DNA of 64,000 bases from JAPKZH01 sp964537875 (GCA_964537875.1 CAZIDN010000009.1:1-64000), one strand, 5' to 3'. Counted from the first letter of the stretch, positions 26,618 through 35,898 are shown. The notes: a model not told the origin generated them from the letters alone. Numbers and translations: made by a program.

Positions 26618-29560
26618 CTATTCTCTTATGACAACCGTGTGCAGGCCGAAGGCTTTGATGGGGACGTAGATCGAATCTCTCAGCACGGTGTAGGTATTCG
26701 CGGGGCCCTCTCCGATGTCCGTCACGATGAACGTGACTTTTTCGGATCGAAGCAGAGGGCTTGAGATTTTCACTTCGGTGTCCAAACCCGCGACCTCTCT
26801 CAGCCTGACGACGATCCCCTGTCCGTCCTCGGCCGGTTTGACGGCCTGGATCAGGACGTTGGGTTTGTCTACGGCGAAGAAGCTCAGCGCCGTAGCCGGA
26901 AGGGGGCCGGCGTTTTTTTCTGAGAGCCAGGATGCCATGAGCGGCGTATGGACTTCCCAGCCGAACCGCGTCGATTTTGAGCTGTCCGCCCCGCCTGTCC
27001 GGCTGGCCAAGGAATACCGGAAGACAAACGTGCCGCCCTGGCCGGCTTTGAAATTCGTGTGCCAATAGTTGTTCATGGCATAGGAAAACAATCGCGTGTT
27101 CGTCAAATCGAGCTTCCCCAGCCATTTTCCGGTGTTGATGTCGCAAAATTGGACCAGCGGCGCCTCGACCGGCGACCAGACGATGCTCTGTTTCGCCCCG
27201 GCGATCTCCACCCAGCTCTGGACCGTCTGCCAGTCGCGGGTCGTTCCCGGGAGCTGATCCGTCTCGGGCGCCATCTCAGCGTCGGCGATCTCGAACTTGA
27301 ATTTCCCGTCCGCCAGCCCGAAGGGAAAGGCGAAATAGACGGCCTCGGACTCGTACGTTTCCTCTTTCTTGAGAGTGTTGATGAGGTCGATGCGCTTGAG
27401 GTCCTCGTAGAGAATGATCTCGGATTTAATTTCAGGGCATTGTCTGGCCTTTGTCTGAACAATGAGGCTAGAGGCTGCGGCGCCCTTCATCCCCGGCGCC
27501 ACGGTCGCCGAAACAGGGCTGTAGCGCTTGAACTCCGGCCTTTTTTTCATATTATTTACGGCATTGCGCCCGCCTTCAGGGTTCTCGTAGATATATTGAT
27601 TTAGGCTGTAAGGCGCCTTCTGATCGATCAATTCTTGGCCGTTTTCTTTGTCTATGATGCTGGACAAACCACCGCTCTTTGGGTCTACCGTGATCTTATA
27701 ATAACGGTTCTCTATGGAGTTTTCCTGGATGCGCGCCGTGGGCTGCCCAACCGCCGGCGTCCTGTCCGGGACGATCGAGAAGGCGGCATATCCGATGGAC
27801 GGGACGTTCTGCGCCAGAAAAACCAGCGTATTTTGATCCAGGAGCTGGAAGCCGACTTCACCGCCCGTCCGTTTATCGATGAGAGCGAAATTCCCTTTTT
27901 TATCGCGCAGCGGCGGCGGGAGCGCAATCATCACGACATCGCTTCGCTCCCAGGATAAGGGATTAAAGACGGCGAATGCGTATTTTTCGGCCGCGGCAAT
28001 ATTTTGGCTGAGGGCCTGCATGCTCCTGCTCGTGACCGTCCTGGCGATCTCCCTGGCCGTGTAGGCAAAGCCCGATTTGATCGTCCACTGGCTGCGGGCA
28101 AATTCAGATTCAGGGTCGCTGATCGAGTTCCAGGCGCCCCAAGTGTGCTCGTCGTAAAGCATCGTGTTCGTGTAACCCTCGCTGATCTCGCTCTGGGGGT
28201 AGTTGAAATCTTTGTTCATGAGGCTCGCCACGAAAGCCCATTTTTCAGCGGAGAGGAGCTCATTATGGGCCTGACGATTGATACCCGTCTCGAAAGAGGT
28301 TGAAGCCACGCCGTCGGTCCAGAAATCCGGCCAGCCGAGCTTGTAAGTGGGGATCTCGTTGGCATATTTCTTCTCGAAGGCCGTGAAGAACTCCCCCATC
28401 GTGGCCAGCCTCATCTTCGGATAGGCCCAGCGATTGTTCCACTCCCGGACCCTGTCCGAGAGCTCCTGTTTTGGCGGGCAGTTGTCCGTGACACAGCCGC
28501 TGATGTGAAAGGCGATCGTGTCATACGGATAATCGCCGCGCGCCTCGAGCTTGCCAAGATAATCCATGACCTTTGGAAAGCTCTTTTCGTAGCCTTCGTG
28601 GATCAGAAGCCCGTAGTTGGCGAATAGATAGTGTTCGCCGTTCCAGTGGAGAATCCTGCTGCCTTCGGGAGACTGCCAGTAAAAAGGATTAGGGCGGCGG
28701 AGCGGCGCCCGCGACCTGTCCTCGTTAATGCCGGTCGTGAAATATCTGACCCAGATCTGGCTGAGGATTTGGGGCACGGCCCAGCTGAATCCCGTGACGT
28801 CATTGTTCATGGCGCTCTGGAGCGGAAAGCCGTATGTCCGGCTGAGTTCTTTGGCATAAAGAACGGCCCGGATAAGCTCCTCGTGGGAAAAAAGGTCCGA
28901 TTGATTAAGATACCATGCCGAAAGCTCGACACGACCACTTTTGAGAAGTCCGATGAGTTCCTGGACTTTCGCCTCAGGCCGGCTCTTGATGTAGTTCTGA
29001 AGGCTCCAGGAGACCTCGATGTTCCAGCGGAACTTTGCCTCATCGGGATAATCGTTCGTAGCCTTGCAGAAATCGATCACGGAATCCAGGTAATCCATAT
29101 GGTTCTTGGCCACCCGCGTTTGGAGGTCGGTGTAGCCGATGTCGGTATGCGAATGAGGCAGCAGGTAGAGCGTCCATTTTTTCCCGGGCTGGAGTTGGAC
29201 TTCGTGTTTGATCATCTCCTTCCCGAGTTTCAAGGTGAAGGAGGCCTTAGCAGGTTTCTGAAGGTCGGGGACAAAAACAGAATAGACGTTTTTGCCGGCC
29301 GCGATTTTTTCCAGCGGCATGCTGAACGTGACCTGGGGCGTCTTGACCAGAAGCTCGCCGGAAGTCTCCGGCCCGGAGTTATCGATCTCGACATCCAGCC
29401 GCTGCTTGAGGATTCTGTTTTCTTCGACGAAAAGGATGGTCGGCTTGACATCGATTTTTATCGGAGCCGCCGCCTGAGCGGCCTGGCCGGCTTGACAGAA
29501 AAATCCAAACCCCAAAAATACAATCGCAATGAGATAAGCTCGTCGCTTTTGAAAAGACAT
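26618..29560 (-). CDS. Secreted GH38 family alpha-mannosidase
   Basis: This 980-residue exported glycosidase has a signal peptide (residues ~8-31), an N-terminal beta domain, then the GH38 catalytic domain with HSHTDIGYT at ~136-144 (zinc ligands H and D) and NNDVTGFSW near 252-260, which carries the probable nucleophile Asp. The long beta-sandwich C-terminal half is typical of the family. GGAAGGAGG lies upstream of the ATG. It would release alpha-linked mannose, or act on related glycans, in the periplasm or outside the cell. It is a single-gene unit with its own promoter. Confidence 0.88.
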   Translation of the reverse strand: MSFQKRRAYLIAIVFLGFGFFCQAGQAAQAAAPIKIDVKPTILFVEENRILKQRLDVEIDNSGPETSGELLVKTPQVTFSMPLEKIAAGKNVYSVFVPDLQKPAKASFTLKLGKEMIKHEVQLQPGKKWTLYLLPHSHTDIGYTDLQTRVAKNHMDYLDSVIDFCKATNDYPDEAKFRWNIEVSWSLQNYIKSRPEAKVQELIGLLKSGRVELSAWYLNQSDLFSHEELIRAVLYAKELSRTYGFPLQSAMNNDVTGFSWAVPQILSQIWVRYFTTGINEDRSRAPLRRPNPFYWQSPEGSRILHWNGEHYLFANYGLLIHEGYEKSFPKVMDYLGKLEARGDYPYDTIAFHISGCVTDNCPPKQELSDRVREWNNRWAYPKMRLATMGEFFTAFEKKYANEIPTYKLGWPDFWTDGVASTSFETGINRQAHNELLSAEKWAFVASLMNKDFNYPQSEISEGYTNTMLYDEHTWGAWNSISDPESEFARSQWTIKSGFAYTAREIARTVTSRSMQALSQNIAAAEKYAFAVFNPLSWERSDVVMIALPPPLRDKKGNFALIDKRTGGEVGFQLLDQNTLVFLAQNVPSIGYAAFSIVPDRTPAVGQPTARIQENSIENRYYKITVDPKSGGLSSIIDKENGQELIDQKAPYSLNQYIYENPEGGRNAVNNMKKRPEFKRYSPVSATVAPGMKGAAASSLIVQTKARQCPEIKSEIILYEDLKRIDLINTLKKEETYESEAVYFAFPFGLADGKFKFEIADAEMAPETDQLPGTTRDWQTVQSWVEIAGAKQSIVWSPVEAPLVQFCDINTGKWLGKLDLTNTRLFSYAMNNYWHTNFKAGQGGTFVFRYSLASRTGGADSSKSTRFGWEVHTPLMASWLSEKNAGPLPATALSFFAVDKPNVLIQAVKPAEDGQGIVVRLREVAGLDTEVKISSPLLRSEKVTFIVTDIGEGPANTYTVLRDSIYVPIKAFGLHTVVIRE

Positions 29561-29590
29561 CTCTTCCCTCCTTCCAGGACTCAGGGCTTA

Positions 29591-29619
29591 AATATATCGT
29601 TTTAGAGGGTCCAAATCAA
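29591..29619 (-). promoter_or_regulatory. Putative sigma-70 promoter for the mannosidase gene
   Basis: On the minus strand, TTGATT (29614-29619) and TATATT (29591-29596) are 17 bases apart. They end about 30 bases before the ATG at 29560. Confidence 0.5.
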
Positions 29620-29723
29620 ATGGAGAGGAGCCCGATGGGGCCCCCAAGGTTCTCTTCCATTTCATATGGGAAGGAAAGGGAAACGGTCCGGGGACGGCTG
29701 AAGCGACCATCGACCTTTTTATT

Positions 29724-29745
29724 CCCCCCTAATTGCCTAGGGGGG
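29724..29745. repeat. CCCCCCTA/TAGGGGGG hairpin repeat
   Basis: Perfect 8-base arms CCCCCCTA and TAGGGGGG flank ATTGCC, and a second TAGGGGGATT follows. A similar C-run/G-run hairpin is at 47026-47047. The 284-base gap around it holds nothing else I can identify. Confidence 0.5.
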
Positions 29746-29844
29746 TAGGGGGATTAGAAAGTTAAATTTCCGGCCGGCGAAGTTGTCTGAGCTTCCCGGC
29801 GAACGTCCGTAAAATCGAGGCCGGGAAGCGAGTTCTAACCCCGC

Positions 29845-30954
29845 TTATTTTTTAAAGGTTTCGTGCCGGATCGTCGCCTTCCGGATCCTGGCTTCGACCG
29901 GGTTCACGCCGATCCCCGGCCCCTCCGGCACCTTAATAAACCCGCCCTTTTCGAGCACGATCTCCGGGTCGATCAGGTCCTGCTTGTAATACCGGTTGCT
30001 GGCCGACAGGTCGTTCGGGAACTTGAAATTCGGAAGCGAGGCTATATGTAGGTTGTGGGCGCGGCCAATCCCCGACTCGAGCATCCCGCCGCACCAGACC
30101 GGGATGCCGTTGGCCTGGCAGAAGTCATGGATCTTTTTGGCCTCGACCATGCCGCCGACGCGGCCGACTTTGATGTTGATGATCCCGCAGCTGCCCATCT
30201 CGAAGGCCTGGCGGGCCGTCGTTTCAGACAGGATGCTTTCATCCAGGCACAGCGGCGTCCTCATCTCTTTCTGCAGCCGGCTGTGATCCCAGAGGTCGTA
30301 GGGAGGGAACGGCTGCTCCACCATCAGCAGGCCGAACGCGTCCAGCTTCTTGAGATGCTCCTTATCGGCAAGGATATAAGCGCCGTTGGCATCCACCTGG
30401 AGGGGCAGGTCGGGAAATTTTTTCCGGACGGCTTTGCAGGCTTCGACATCCCAGCCCGGCTTGATCTTGATCTTGATCCTCTGGTAGCCCTCGTCGAAGT
30501 AGGCACCGATGCGGTCGAGGAGCTCGGGAATGGAGTCTTCGATGCCGCAGCTCACGCCGGCCGGGATTCTGTTCTGCACGCCGCCGTAGATCCTCCAAAG
30601 GGGTACGCTGGCCTGCTTGGCCTTGAGGTCCCAAAGGGCGAGCTCCAGCCCGGCCTTGGCCATGAGATGGCCGCGGAACCTTTTGGCGTGCTTATAAAAT
30701 TCTTCCGGCCTGGACAGGGATTTTTCGAACACGAGCGGGATCAGGAACTCCTTGAGGACATACCAGGCCGTCGTCGTGGTCTCGGAGCTGTAGAGCGGCG
30801 CCCCAGAAGCCACGACCTCGCCGTAGCCGCAACCCCCCGCGGCGTAGACCTTGACGATGATAAACGTCCGGTCATATTCGCGGCCGAAGCTCGTCTCAAA
30901 AAAATGGACGTAGGGGAGTTTGAGAAGGGCCAGATCGATGCGTTCGATATTCAT
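29845..30954 (-). CDS. Enolase-superfamily enzyme (o-succinylbenzoate synthase / N-acylamino acid racemase type)
   Basis: This 369-residue enzyme of the muconate-lactonizing subgroup has the KxK motif KIKIK at 161-165, metal ligands D188 (VDANGAY), E213 (VEQPFPP) and D238 (CLDES), and the second catalytic Lys K262 (NIKVGRVGG). These fit MenC and N-succinylamino acid racemase, which cannot be separated by eye. No other menaquinone gene is nearby. The gene is divergent from a DapB-like dehydrogenase, which leans slightly towards amino-acid metabolism. AAAGGA precedes the ATG at 30954. Confidence 0.88.
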   Translation of the reverse strand: MNIERIDLALLKLPYVHFFETSFGREYDRTFIIVKVYAAGGCGYGEVVASGAPLYSSETTTTAWYVLKEFLIPLVFEKSLSRPEEFYKHAKRFRGHLMAKAGLELALWDLKAKQASVPLWRIYGGVQNRIPAGVSCGIEDSIPELLDRIGAYFDEGYQRIKIKIKPGWDVEACKAVRKKFPDLPLQVDANGAYILADKEHLKKLDAFGLLMVEQPFPPYDLWDHSRLQKEMRTPLCLDESILSETTARQAFEMGSCGIINIKVGRVGGMVEAKKIHDFCQANGIPVWCGGMLESGIGRAHNLHIASLPNFKFPNDLSASNRYYKQDLIDPEIVLEKGGFIKVPEGPGIGVNPVEARIRKATIRHETFKK

Positions 30955-30978
30955 GGCACGGTCCTTTCCGGCCTCTTT

Positions 30979-31007
30979 ATTATACCCGACTGTCTTTCCG
31001 GAGCGAA
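30979..31007 (-). promoter_or_regulatory. Possible promoter for the enolase-superfamily gene
   Basis: On the minus strand a perfect TATAAT at 30979-30984 lies 25 bases before the ATG. The -35 region 17 bases upstream is TTCGCT, a poor match, so an activator may be needed. Confidence 0.35.
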
Positions 31008-31023
31008 CCCCCCAAAAAAAATT

Positions 31024-31053
31024 TTGACGAGCGCCCTCCCTTTTTAGTATAAA
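31024..31053 (+). promoter_or_regulatory. Putative sigma-70 promoter for the DapB-like gene
   Basis: TTGACG at 31024-31029 and TATAAA at 31048-31053 are separated by 18 bases. They lie about 48 bases before the ATG at 31101. Confidence 0.55.
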
Positions 31054-31100
31054 TCTTTTTTAATCTTTAAAACTCTTTTTTTATAAAGGAGCCGGTACTC

Positions 31101-32105
31101 ATGGAGAAAATTAAAGTCATTATCTACGGTTGCGGCGTCATGGGCCGCAAAATCGTCCAGGCGCTGCTTGATAAAAAAAGTTTTAAGATTGTCGGGGCGG
31201 TCGACATCGACCCTAAGATCGTGGGAAAAGACCTTGGCAGGCTCCTGGAGTCTCCTAAAAAGCTGGGCCTGAAGGTCGAGAAAAACGCAAGCGCCCTTTT
31301 CTCCCGCGTCAAAGGCGATGCCGTCGTCCATACGACCACGTCCGGCCTGAAAGGCGTTTTCCCGCAAATTGCTCAATGCATAAGAGCCGGCCTAAACGTC
31401 GTCTCCACCTGCGAAGAGCTCTCCTATCCCTGGAAGCGCTCTGCAAAGCTCGCCAAAGAGCTGGATAGCTTCGCCAGGAAAAAGGGAGTGACTGTTGTGG
31501 GCACGGGCATCAATCCCGGCTACTTGATGGATACGCTTCCGCTCGTTTTGACCGGTCCCTGTCTCAAAGTGGATTCAATCAAGGTCACACGCATGATGAA
31601 TTCGGCTAAAAGGCGCATTCCTTTCCAGGCCAAGGTAGGAACAAACCTGACCCCGAGAGAATTCAGGGAAAAAATCGACAAAAAAGTCATCACGGGACAT
31701 GTCGGACTTCTGGAATCCATCAATATGATTGCGGCCGGGCTGGGCTGGAAGCTTGATGAAGCCGTCGAAAATCCGCCCAGGCCTGTCCTCGCCAAAAGGC
31801 CGACAAAATCAGCCTTGGGCGTTGTAGCGCCGGGAAAAGTCATCGGCCTTATCAGCCAGGCGTATGCCAAGAAGAACGGAAAAAAAGTCATTACTCTCCA
31901 ATTCTGCGCCCACGCAGGAGTGAAAAAAGAATATGACGAAATCATCATCGAAGGGACGCCCCGCATCCACGAAAAAATATTGGGCGGCGTTCACGGAGAC
32001 CTCGGCACGGTGGCCATGACGATCAATGTGATCCCCAGGACGATTGAAGCGCGTCCAGGTCTGAAAACGATGAAGGATTTGGCCCCCGCGGTAGCTACTT
32101 TGTAG
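31101..32105 (+). CDS. DapB-like NAD(P)-dependent amino acid dehydrogenase (2,4-diaminopentanoate dehydrogenase type)
   Basis: This 334-residue enzyme has a Rossmann fold starting YGCGVMGRKIV at ~9-19 and the segment GTGINPGYLMD at 134-144. That segment marks the 2,4-diaminopentanoate dehydrogenase (Ord) group of dihydrodipicolinate-reductase-like enzymes. Ord oxidises 2,4-diaminopentanoate in ornithine fermentation, but none of the other ornithine-pathway genes are here, so the substrate may differ. AAAGGAG lies upstream of the ATG. The 3' end overlaps the convergent glycosyltransferase gene by 11 bases. Confidence 0.83.
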   Translation: MEKIKVIIYGCGVMGRKIVQALLDKKSFKIVGAVDIDPKIVGKDLGRLLESPKKLGLKVEKNASALFSRVKGDAVVHTTTSGLKGVFPQIAQCIRAGLNVVSTCEELSYPWKRSAKLAKELDSFARKKGVTVVGTGINPGYLMDTLPLVLTGPCLKVDSIKVTRMMNSAKRRIPFQAKVGTNLTPREFREKIDKKVITGHVGLLESINMIAAGLGWKLDEAVENPPRPVLAKRPTKSALGVVAPGKVIGLISQAYAKKNGKKVITLQFCAHAGVKKEYDEIIIEGTPRIHEKILGGVHGDLGTVAMTINVIPRTIEARPGLKTMKDLAPAVATL

Positions 32106-33213
32106 TCTTGAGCCGAAGGCCCTTTCTCCGAGCGATTTTCTCGTAGACGTCGATGATCCGGTCGGCCATGGATTCGGCGGAGAATTTCTGGTGGACGATG
32201 TCATATCCTTTCTGGGCCAGGTGGCGTCCGAATTCCCGGTCGTGATAGAGCTTGAGAATAGCCTCGGCAAGCGCCTGGGGATTGCGCGCAGGGACCAGGA
32301 TCCCCGTCTGATTGTTGATGACGATCTCCGGAATGCCTCCGACGGCCGTGGCCACGACCGGTAGGCGGCTGGCCATGGCATCCATAATCGATGTTCCCAG
32401 CCCTTCCAAATAAGAGGAGAGCACGAATAGATCCAGGGAGGCCATGATCTGGGGAACGTCCTCGCGAAAGCCCAGGAAATAGACGAGGTCGTCCACGTGC
32501 AAAACCCGCGCCTGCTGGTCCAGCTCCAGTTCGAGAGAGCCCTTGCCGACGATCACGATCTTGATGTTCGAAGTGCGCTCCTTGAGGATCTTGGCCGCTT
32601 CGATTAGATACTTGTGGCCCTTGTGGTCTTCGAGTTGGGCGACGATCCCGACCAGGAAATCATCCTGGGCAAAGGAAAATTCCCGGCGGAGAAAGTCCCT
32701 GGACTGGACCTCGTCGAAGGGCGAAAAATCGATCCCCGACGGGATGACCTCAATGACCTCCGGGGCGATGCCGCCCTGGAGCAGGACATCCTTGACGCCC
32801 TCCGAGATGGCGATGATGACATCCACGTTTTTTCGGTATTTGTTGCGGGAGAGCAAGTTCTTTTTGAGCGGAAAATCGACCCGTCTGGAGATGACCCGGA
32901 TCGGGACCTTGGCCCAGTTCGCGGCGACAGACCCGACAGCGGCGCCGTGGGCGTCATGGAAATGGGCGAGGAGGCAGCCGTGGCGCCGCATCGCCCGGGA
33001 GAGTTTGAAGGCAGCGCCGAAGTGCGATTCGCTCTTGATGCGGAGCGGAAGGACGGGCAAGTTTTCGGCCGAGGCTTTTTCATAGAGCGGGCTGCCGGGC
33101 TGGACGACGAGCTGAAAAGGATAGCCCTTTTTCCGGAGCTCCCGGGCCAGGAACAAGGCCTGGCGCTGGCCTCCCCGCCACTCCCGGCCCGCGTCAATCT
33201 GGAAAAGGCTCAA
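32095..33213 (-). CDS. Glycosyltransferase family 4 (GT-B)
   Basis: This 372-residue GT-B enzyme has an N-terminal WRGGQRQALFLARELRKKG segment typical of GT4 acceptor domains. The C-terminal donor domain contains GKGSLELEL and FVLSSYLEGLGTSIMDAMAS, with the EGLG...EAMA-like E-x7-E region. The start is TTG at 33213, with AAAGGAG 6 bases upstream. It overlaps the preceding GT2 gene by 20 bases, so the two are cotranslated and probably act in one surface-glycan (lipopolysaccharide core or similar) pathway. Confidence 0.88.
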   Translation of the reverse strand: MSLFQIDAGREWRGGQRQALFLARELRKKGYPFQLVVQPGSPLYEKASAENLPVLPLRIKSESHFGAAFKLSRAMRRHGCLLAHFHDAHGAAVGSVAANWAKVPIRVISRRVDFPLKKNLLSRNKYRKNVDVIIAISEGVKDVLLQGGIAPEVIEVIPSGIDFSPFDEVQSRDFLRREFSFAQDDFLVGIVAQLEDHKGHKYLIEAAKILKERTSNIKIVIVGKGSLELELDQQARVLHVDDLVYFLGFREDVPQIMASLDLFVLSSYLEGLGTSIMDAMASRLPVVATAVGGIPEIVINNQTGILVPARNPQALAEAILKLYHDREFGRHLAQKGYDIVHQKFSAESMADRIIDVYEKIARRKGLRLKTTK

Positions 33214-33967
33214 TCCGCTCTCCTTTTTTCCAAATCTCCCGCAGCTTGGCGTACCGGATAAAAATCGCGTAGCCGTTGAGCACGGAGATCACTAAGCCGG
33301 CGAAGCCGTCCAGAAATCCCAGCTTTAAAAAATACGATTTGGTGAACCGGAAGCAGGGAAGAAAGAGGAGGTGATACCAGCGGCACTTTTTTTTGTGGGC
33401 GTAGAGCTTCTGCGCTCCCAGGTCCGAGAAATGGTTGATCCGGGTCAGGTGTTCGCCGATGTTCCGGTAGGTAAAATGATGGATGGCGCCCTTGAGCTTT
33501 CTGATCTCGCCGGCCACGACGAGCTTTTCATGGATATACTCGCCCTCCCAATGGGCGTGGTCCTTACGGAAGAGGCGAATCCTGCGATCGGGGTACCAGC
33601 CTGAATGGCGGATCCATTTGCCCAGATAATAAACCTGCCTAGCGACAGAAAAGCCGGAACTGGACGGCTCCTCCCCTTTCAGCTTGAGAAGCTCCGCCCG
33701 AAGCTCGGGAGAGACCCTCTCATCGGCATCAAGGGATAAAATCCAGGGGCCGGCGGCATGGCTGTTGGCGAAGTTCTTCTGGTCGGCGTAGTTCGTCCAT
33801 TTCCGCTCGAAGACATGGTCCGTGTATTTCTTGGCGATCTTGACCGTTTTGTCGGTGCTGCCGCTGTCGACGACGATGACCTCGGAAGCGATACCGGCAA
33901 CGCTTTGGATGGCGGCCTCGATGTTATTTTCTTCGTTAAAGGTAATGACAACCGCCGATATTTTCAT
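33194..33967 (-). CDS. Glycosyltransferase family 2 (WaaE/KdtX-like)
   Basis: This 257-residue GT-A enzyme has ISAVVITFNEENNI at the N-terminus, VVDSGSTDKT near 34-43, the metal-binding SLDADE near 82-87, and RRIRLFRKDHAHWEGEYIHE near 128-150. That last pattern is characteristic of lipopolysaccharide core glucosyltransferases of the WaaE/KdtX group. A hydrophobic patch near the C-terminus may attach it to the membrane. It is the first gene of a two-gene operon with the GT4 enzyme. Confidence 0.88.
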   Translation of the reverse strand: MKISAVVITFNEENNIEAAIQSVAGIASEVIVVDSGSTDKTVKIAKKYTDHVFERKWTNYADQKNFANSHAAGPWILSLDADERVSPELRAELLKLKGEEPSSSGFSVARQVYYLGKWIRHSGWYPDRRIRLFRKDHAHWEGEYIHEKLVVAGEIRKLKGAIHHFTYRNIGEHLTRINHFSDLGAQKLYAHKKKCRWYHLLFLPCFRFTKSYFLKLGFLDGFAGLVISVLNGYAIFIRYAKLREIWKKGERIEPFPD

Positions 33968-34017
33968 GGGAGAATCTTAACACACAGAGAAAAATCTTAG
34001 CAAGCCAAAGGAAACAT

Positions 34018-34083
34018 GGGGTCAAACCTACTCGTTACGCACGTAACCCTGGAGAATTATGCGTAAAGAGTAGGTTTGACCCC
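34018..34083. repeat. GGGGTCAAACC hairpin repeat, copy 1
   Basis: Arms GGGGTCAAACCTACTCGTTA (34018-34037, pairing on to GCGC) and ...GAGTAGGTTTGACCCC (ending 34083) pair over about 23 bases with one mismatch, around a 20-base loop. This is one of six related elements in the window. It lies 65 bases upstream of the DUF362 gene; the next copy lies just downstream of that gene. Confidence 0.85.
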
Positions 34084-34147
34084 GGCTTTCATTTCTTTGG
34101 GAAGATATTATGGGAATCGTCGTCCAAATAAAGAGAGGAGTACACTT

Positions 34148-35212
34148 ATGGGCTTAAAATCAAACCCTTTTGAAAAATCCGGAGCATATTCCCGGAGGCG
34201 CTTTCTTAAGCAAACGGCCCTGACCGCGGCCGGTTGGGCGGCGGCCCGCAAGCTGGCCCCGGGATTCGACGGTTGGCTCGACGCCCGGCTGTCCCCGGAA
34301 AAAAGCAAAGTCGTCCTGGTTCGCCATAAGGCCGTCGTGGACGCATCGGGCAAGGTCCAAAGCCCGCTTCTTCAGGAGATGCTCGATAAAGCCCTCACGA
34401 CATTCACCGGGCAGTCGTCCGTTTCCGATGCCTGGCGGCGGTTCATCTCGCCGGAGGACGTCGTCGGCCTCAAGATCAACACGCTCGGCTGTCAGAGCGT
34501 CCAGGGCACGGATTACACGCAGCACTTTCCTGCCATTATCGAAGCCGTCGCTCGCGGGCTGCGTGGGATAGGCATTAAAGACCGGAGTATTGTCATCTGG
34601 GACCGGAGCGAAGAGGAGATGAAGGAAGCCGGCCTGACCATCCAAACCGATCCCGGCGCGATGCGATTCATCGCCAATAAGCCCGGCCGTAGGGACCCGG
34701 GCGATTACGCCGCCACAAGCTATCCCGTCGGCGGGGGGTCGAGCCGGGTCAGCCGGATTCTGGCCGACGTCTGCACCACACTGATCAACATCCCTGTTCC
34801 CAAAACCCACGGCAACTCGATCTTCACCTGCAGCCTCAAAAACCACTACGGCACGATCGATAATCCCAACCGCTATCACGCCAACAACTGTTCGGATCCC
34901 GGCATTGCGGAGGTCAATGCCATTCCCATCATTTGCCAGAAACAAAAACTTGTGGTTTCCGATGCTCTTCTCATCGTCACAGAAGGCGGACCGCGCTGGG
35001 ACCGACGTTTTATTCGTCCCTACGGAGGAGTCCTCGTAAGCACGGATCCCGTCGCCGTCGATGCCGTGGCGCTGAGCATCCTCGACGATCTGCGCAAGAC
35101 GGATGGGATGGAGCCCATCGCTCCCCGGGTCCCGCATATCGCGTTAGCCGAAAAACTCGGACTCGGGAAAAGCCGTCTCGAAGACATCGAGCTTGTGACC
35201 GTGAATTTGTAG
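34148..35212 (+). CDS. Tat-exported DUF362 domain protein (second copy)
   Basis: This 354-residue protein begins MGLKSNPFEK and then has a twin-arginine signal, SRRRFLKQTALTAAGWAAA. The DUF362 body contains LINIPVPKTHGN and SLKNHYGTI, equivalent to segments in the copy at 16897. ATG at 34148 is chosen because AGGAG lies 8 bases upstream and the signal follows directly; the frame is open further upstream into the hairpin. The gene is bracketed by two GGGGTC hairpins, so it may have moved or been duplicated as a unit. Confidence 0.87.
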   Translation: MGLKSNPFEKSGAYSRRRFLKQTALTAAGWAAARKLAPGFDGWLDARLSPEKSKVVLVRHKAVVDASGKVQSPLLQEMLDKALTTFTGQSSVSDAWRRFISPEDVVGLKINTLGCQSVQGTDYTQHFPAIIEAVARGLRGIGIKDRSIVIWDRSEEEMKEAGLTIQTDPGAMRFIANKPGRRDPGDYAATSYPVGGGSSRVSRILADVCTTLINIPVPKTHGNSIFTCSLKNHYGTIDNPNRYHANNCSDPGIAEVNAIPIICQKQKLVVSDALLIVTEGGPRWDRRFIRPYGGVLVSTDPVAVDAVALSILDDLRKTDGMEPIAPRVPHIALAEKLGLGKSRLEDIELVTVNL

Positions 35213-35282
35213 GGAGCCTGTTTTCGCTGGATCGAAGTCAGGCCTCAACGCCTAGCATTTTTAAAGGATCATTTCAAAGCCA

Positions 35283-35356
35283 AAATGGGGTCAAACCTAC
35301 TCGTTACGTATAATTTCTAAGGGAAGCATGCGTAACGAGTAGGTTTGACCCCATTT
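35283..35356. repeat. GGGGTCAAACC hairpin repeat, copy 2
   Basis: Arms AAATGGGGTCAAACCTACTC... and ...GAGTAGGTTTGACCCCATTT pair over about 27 bases, including CGTTACG/CGTAACG. It lies 70 bases after the DUF362 stop and may also end its transcript, although there is no long T-run. Confidence 0.85.
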
Positions 35357-35383
35357 CTGCCGTTGCAAGCCAACGCAGAACTG

Positions 35384-35602
35384 TTAGTACGCGACTTTCC
35401 ACTGCACGGACAGCTTGCGGCCGGACGCCGCGCAATCCCTCAAATAGAGATTGATCAGGGTCTGGTAGGGAATTCCCGCCTCTTTGGCGATTTTCTTGAA
35501 ATATTTTACAGTCCCTTCATCGAGCCTGATCGTTACTTGCCGCTTGAGCAGACCGGCGTAGGGATTTCTCTTCGCTCTCGTAAAATCGTATTCTTTTCTC
35601 AT
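35384..35602 (-). CDS. brnA: BrnA-type antitoxin
   Basis: This 72-residue protein contains KRQVTIRLDEGTVKYFKKIAKEAGIPYQTLINLYLRDCA, a ribbon-helix-helix DNA-binding fold as in BrnA and related CopG-like antitoxins. ATG at 35602 lies just after the toxin stop at 35608. It neutralises BrnT and together they should repress their own promoter, where an inverted repeat is visible at 35899-35918. Toxin first, antitoxin second is the normal order for brnTA. Confidence 0.85.
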   Translation of the reverse strand: MRKEYDFTRAKRNPYAGLLKRQVTIRLDEGTVKYFKKIAKEAGIPYQTLINLYLRDCAASGRKLSVQWKVAY

Positions 35603-35607
35603 GTTTT

Positions 35608-35895
35608 TCACCTTTCCCAATATTGTTTCTGCTCGGTACGGGTTGCCTTACGAGCGGATATGATTCTGATGACATTCTCGGCTTTTCGATAGCAATGACA
35701 AACGATCAACAACCTCAGCTTGAAGCTCATCCCGAGAAGAACAAATCGATCTTCTTCAAGGGAATGGTCCGGATCATGGATCAACAAGGCGTTCTCATCC
35801 AGGAAGACCGTTTGAGCTTCTTCAAAGGAAATGCCGTGCTTCTTTTTATTGGAAATGCTCTTCTTCTCATCCCATTCGAAGCATAGCTCACTCAT
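35608..35895 (-). CDS. brnT: BrnT-type ribonuclease toxin
   Basis: This 95-residue protein of the BrnT family has FEWDEKKSISNKKKHGISFEEA at the N-terminus, FLDE near 31-34, EEDRFVLLG, and IRIISARKATRTEQKQYW at the C-terminus. All are hallmark segments of these RNase toxins, including the R-x-IS-AR-x-A region. The length is normal and no residue looks lost. It is transcribed with brnA from the promoter immediately upstream. Confidence 0.92.
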   Translation of the reverse strand: MSELCFEWDEKKSISNKKKHGISFEEAQTVFLDENALLIHDPDHSLEEDRFVLLGMSFKLRLLIVCHCYRKAENVIRIISARKATRTEQKQYWER

Positions 35896-35898
35896 ATT

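Noticed and set aside
29845..32105. An ornithine-degradation or menaquinone pathway cluster
   Set aside because: Only one enzyme resembling each pathway is present and no other pathway genes are nearby, so the pathway cannot be assigned.
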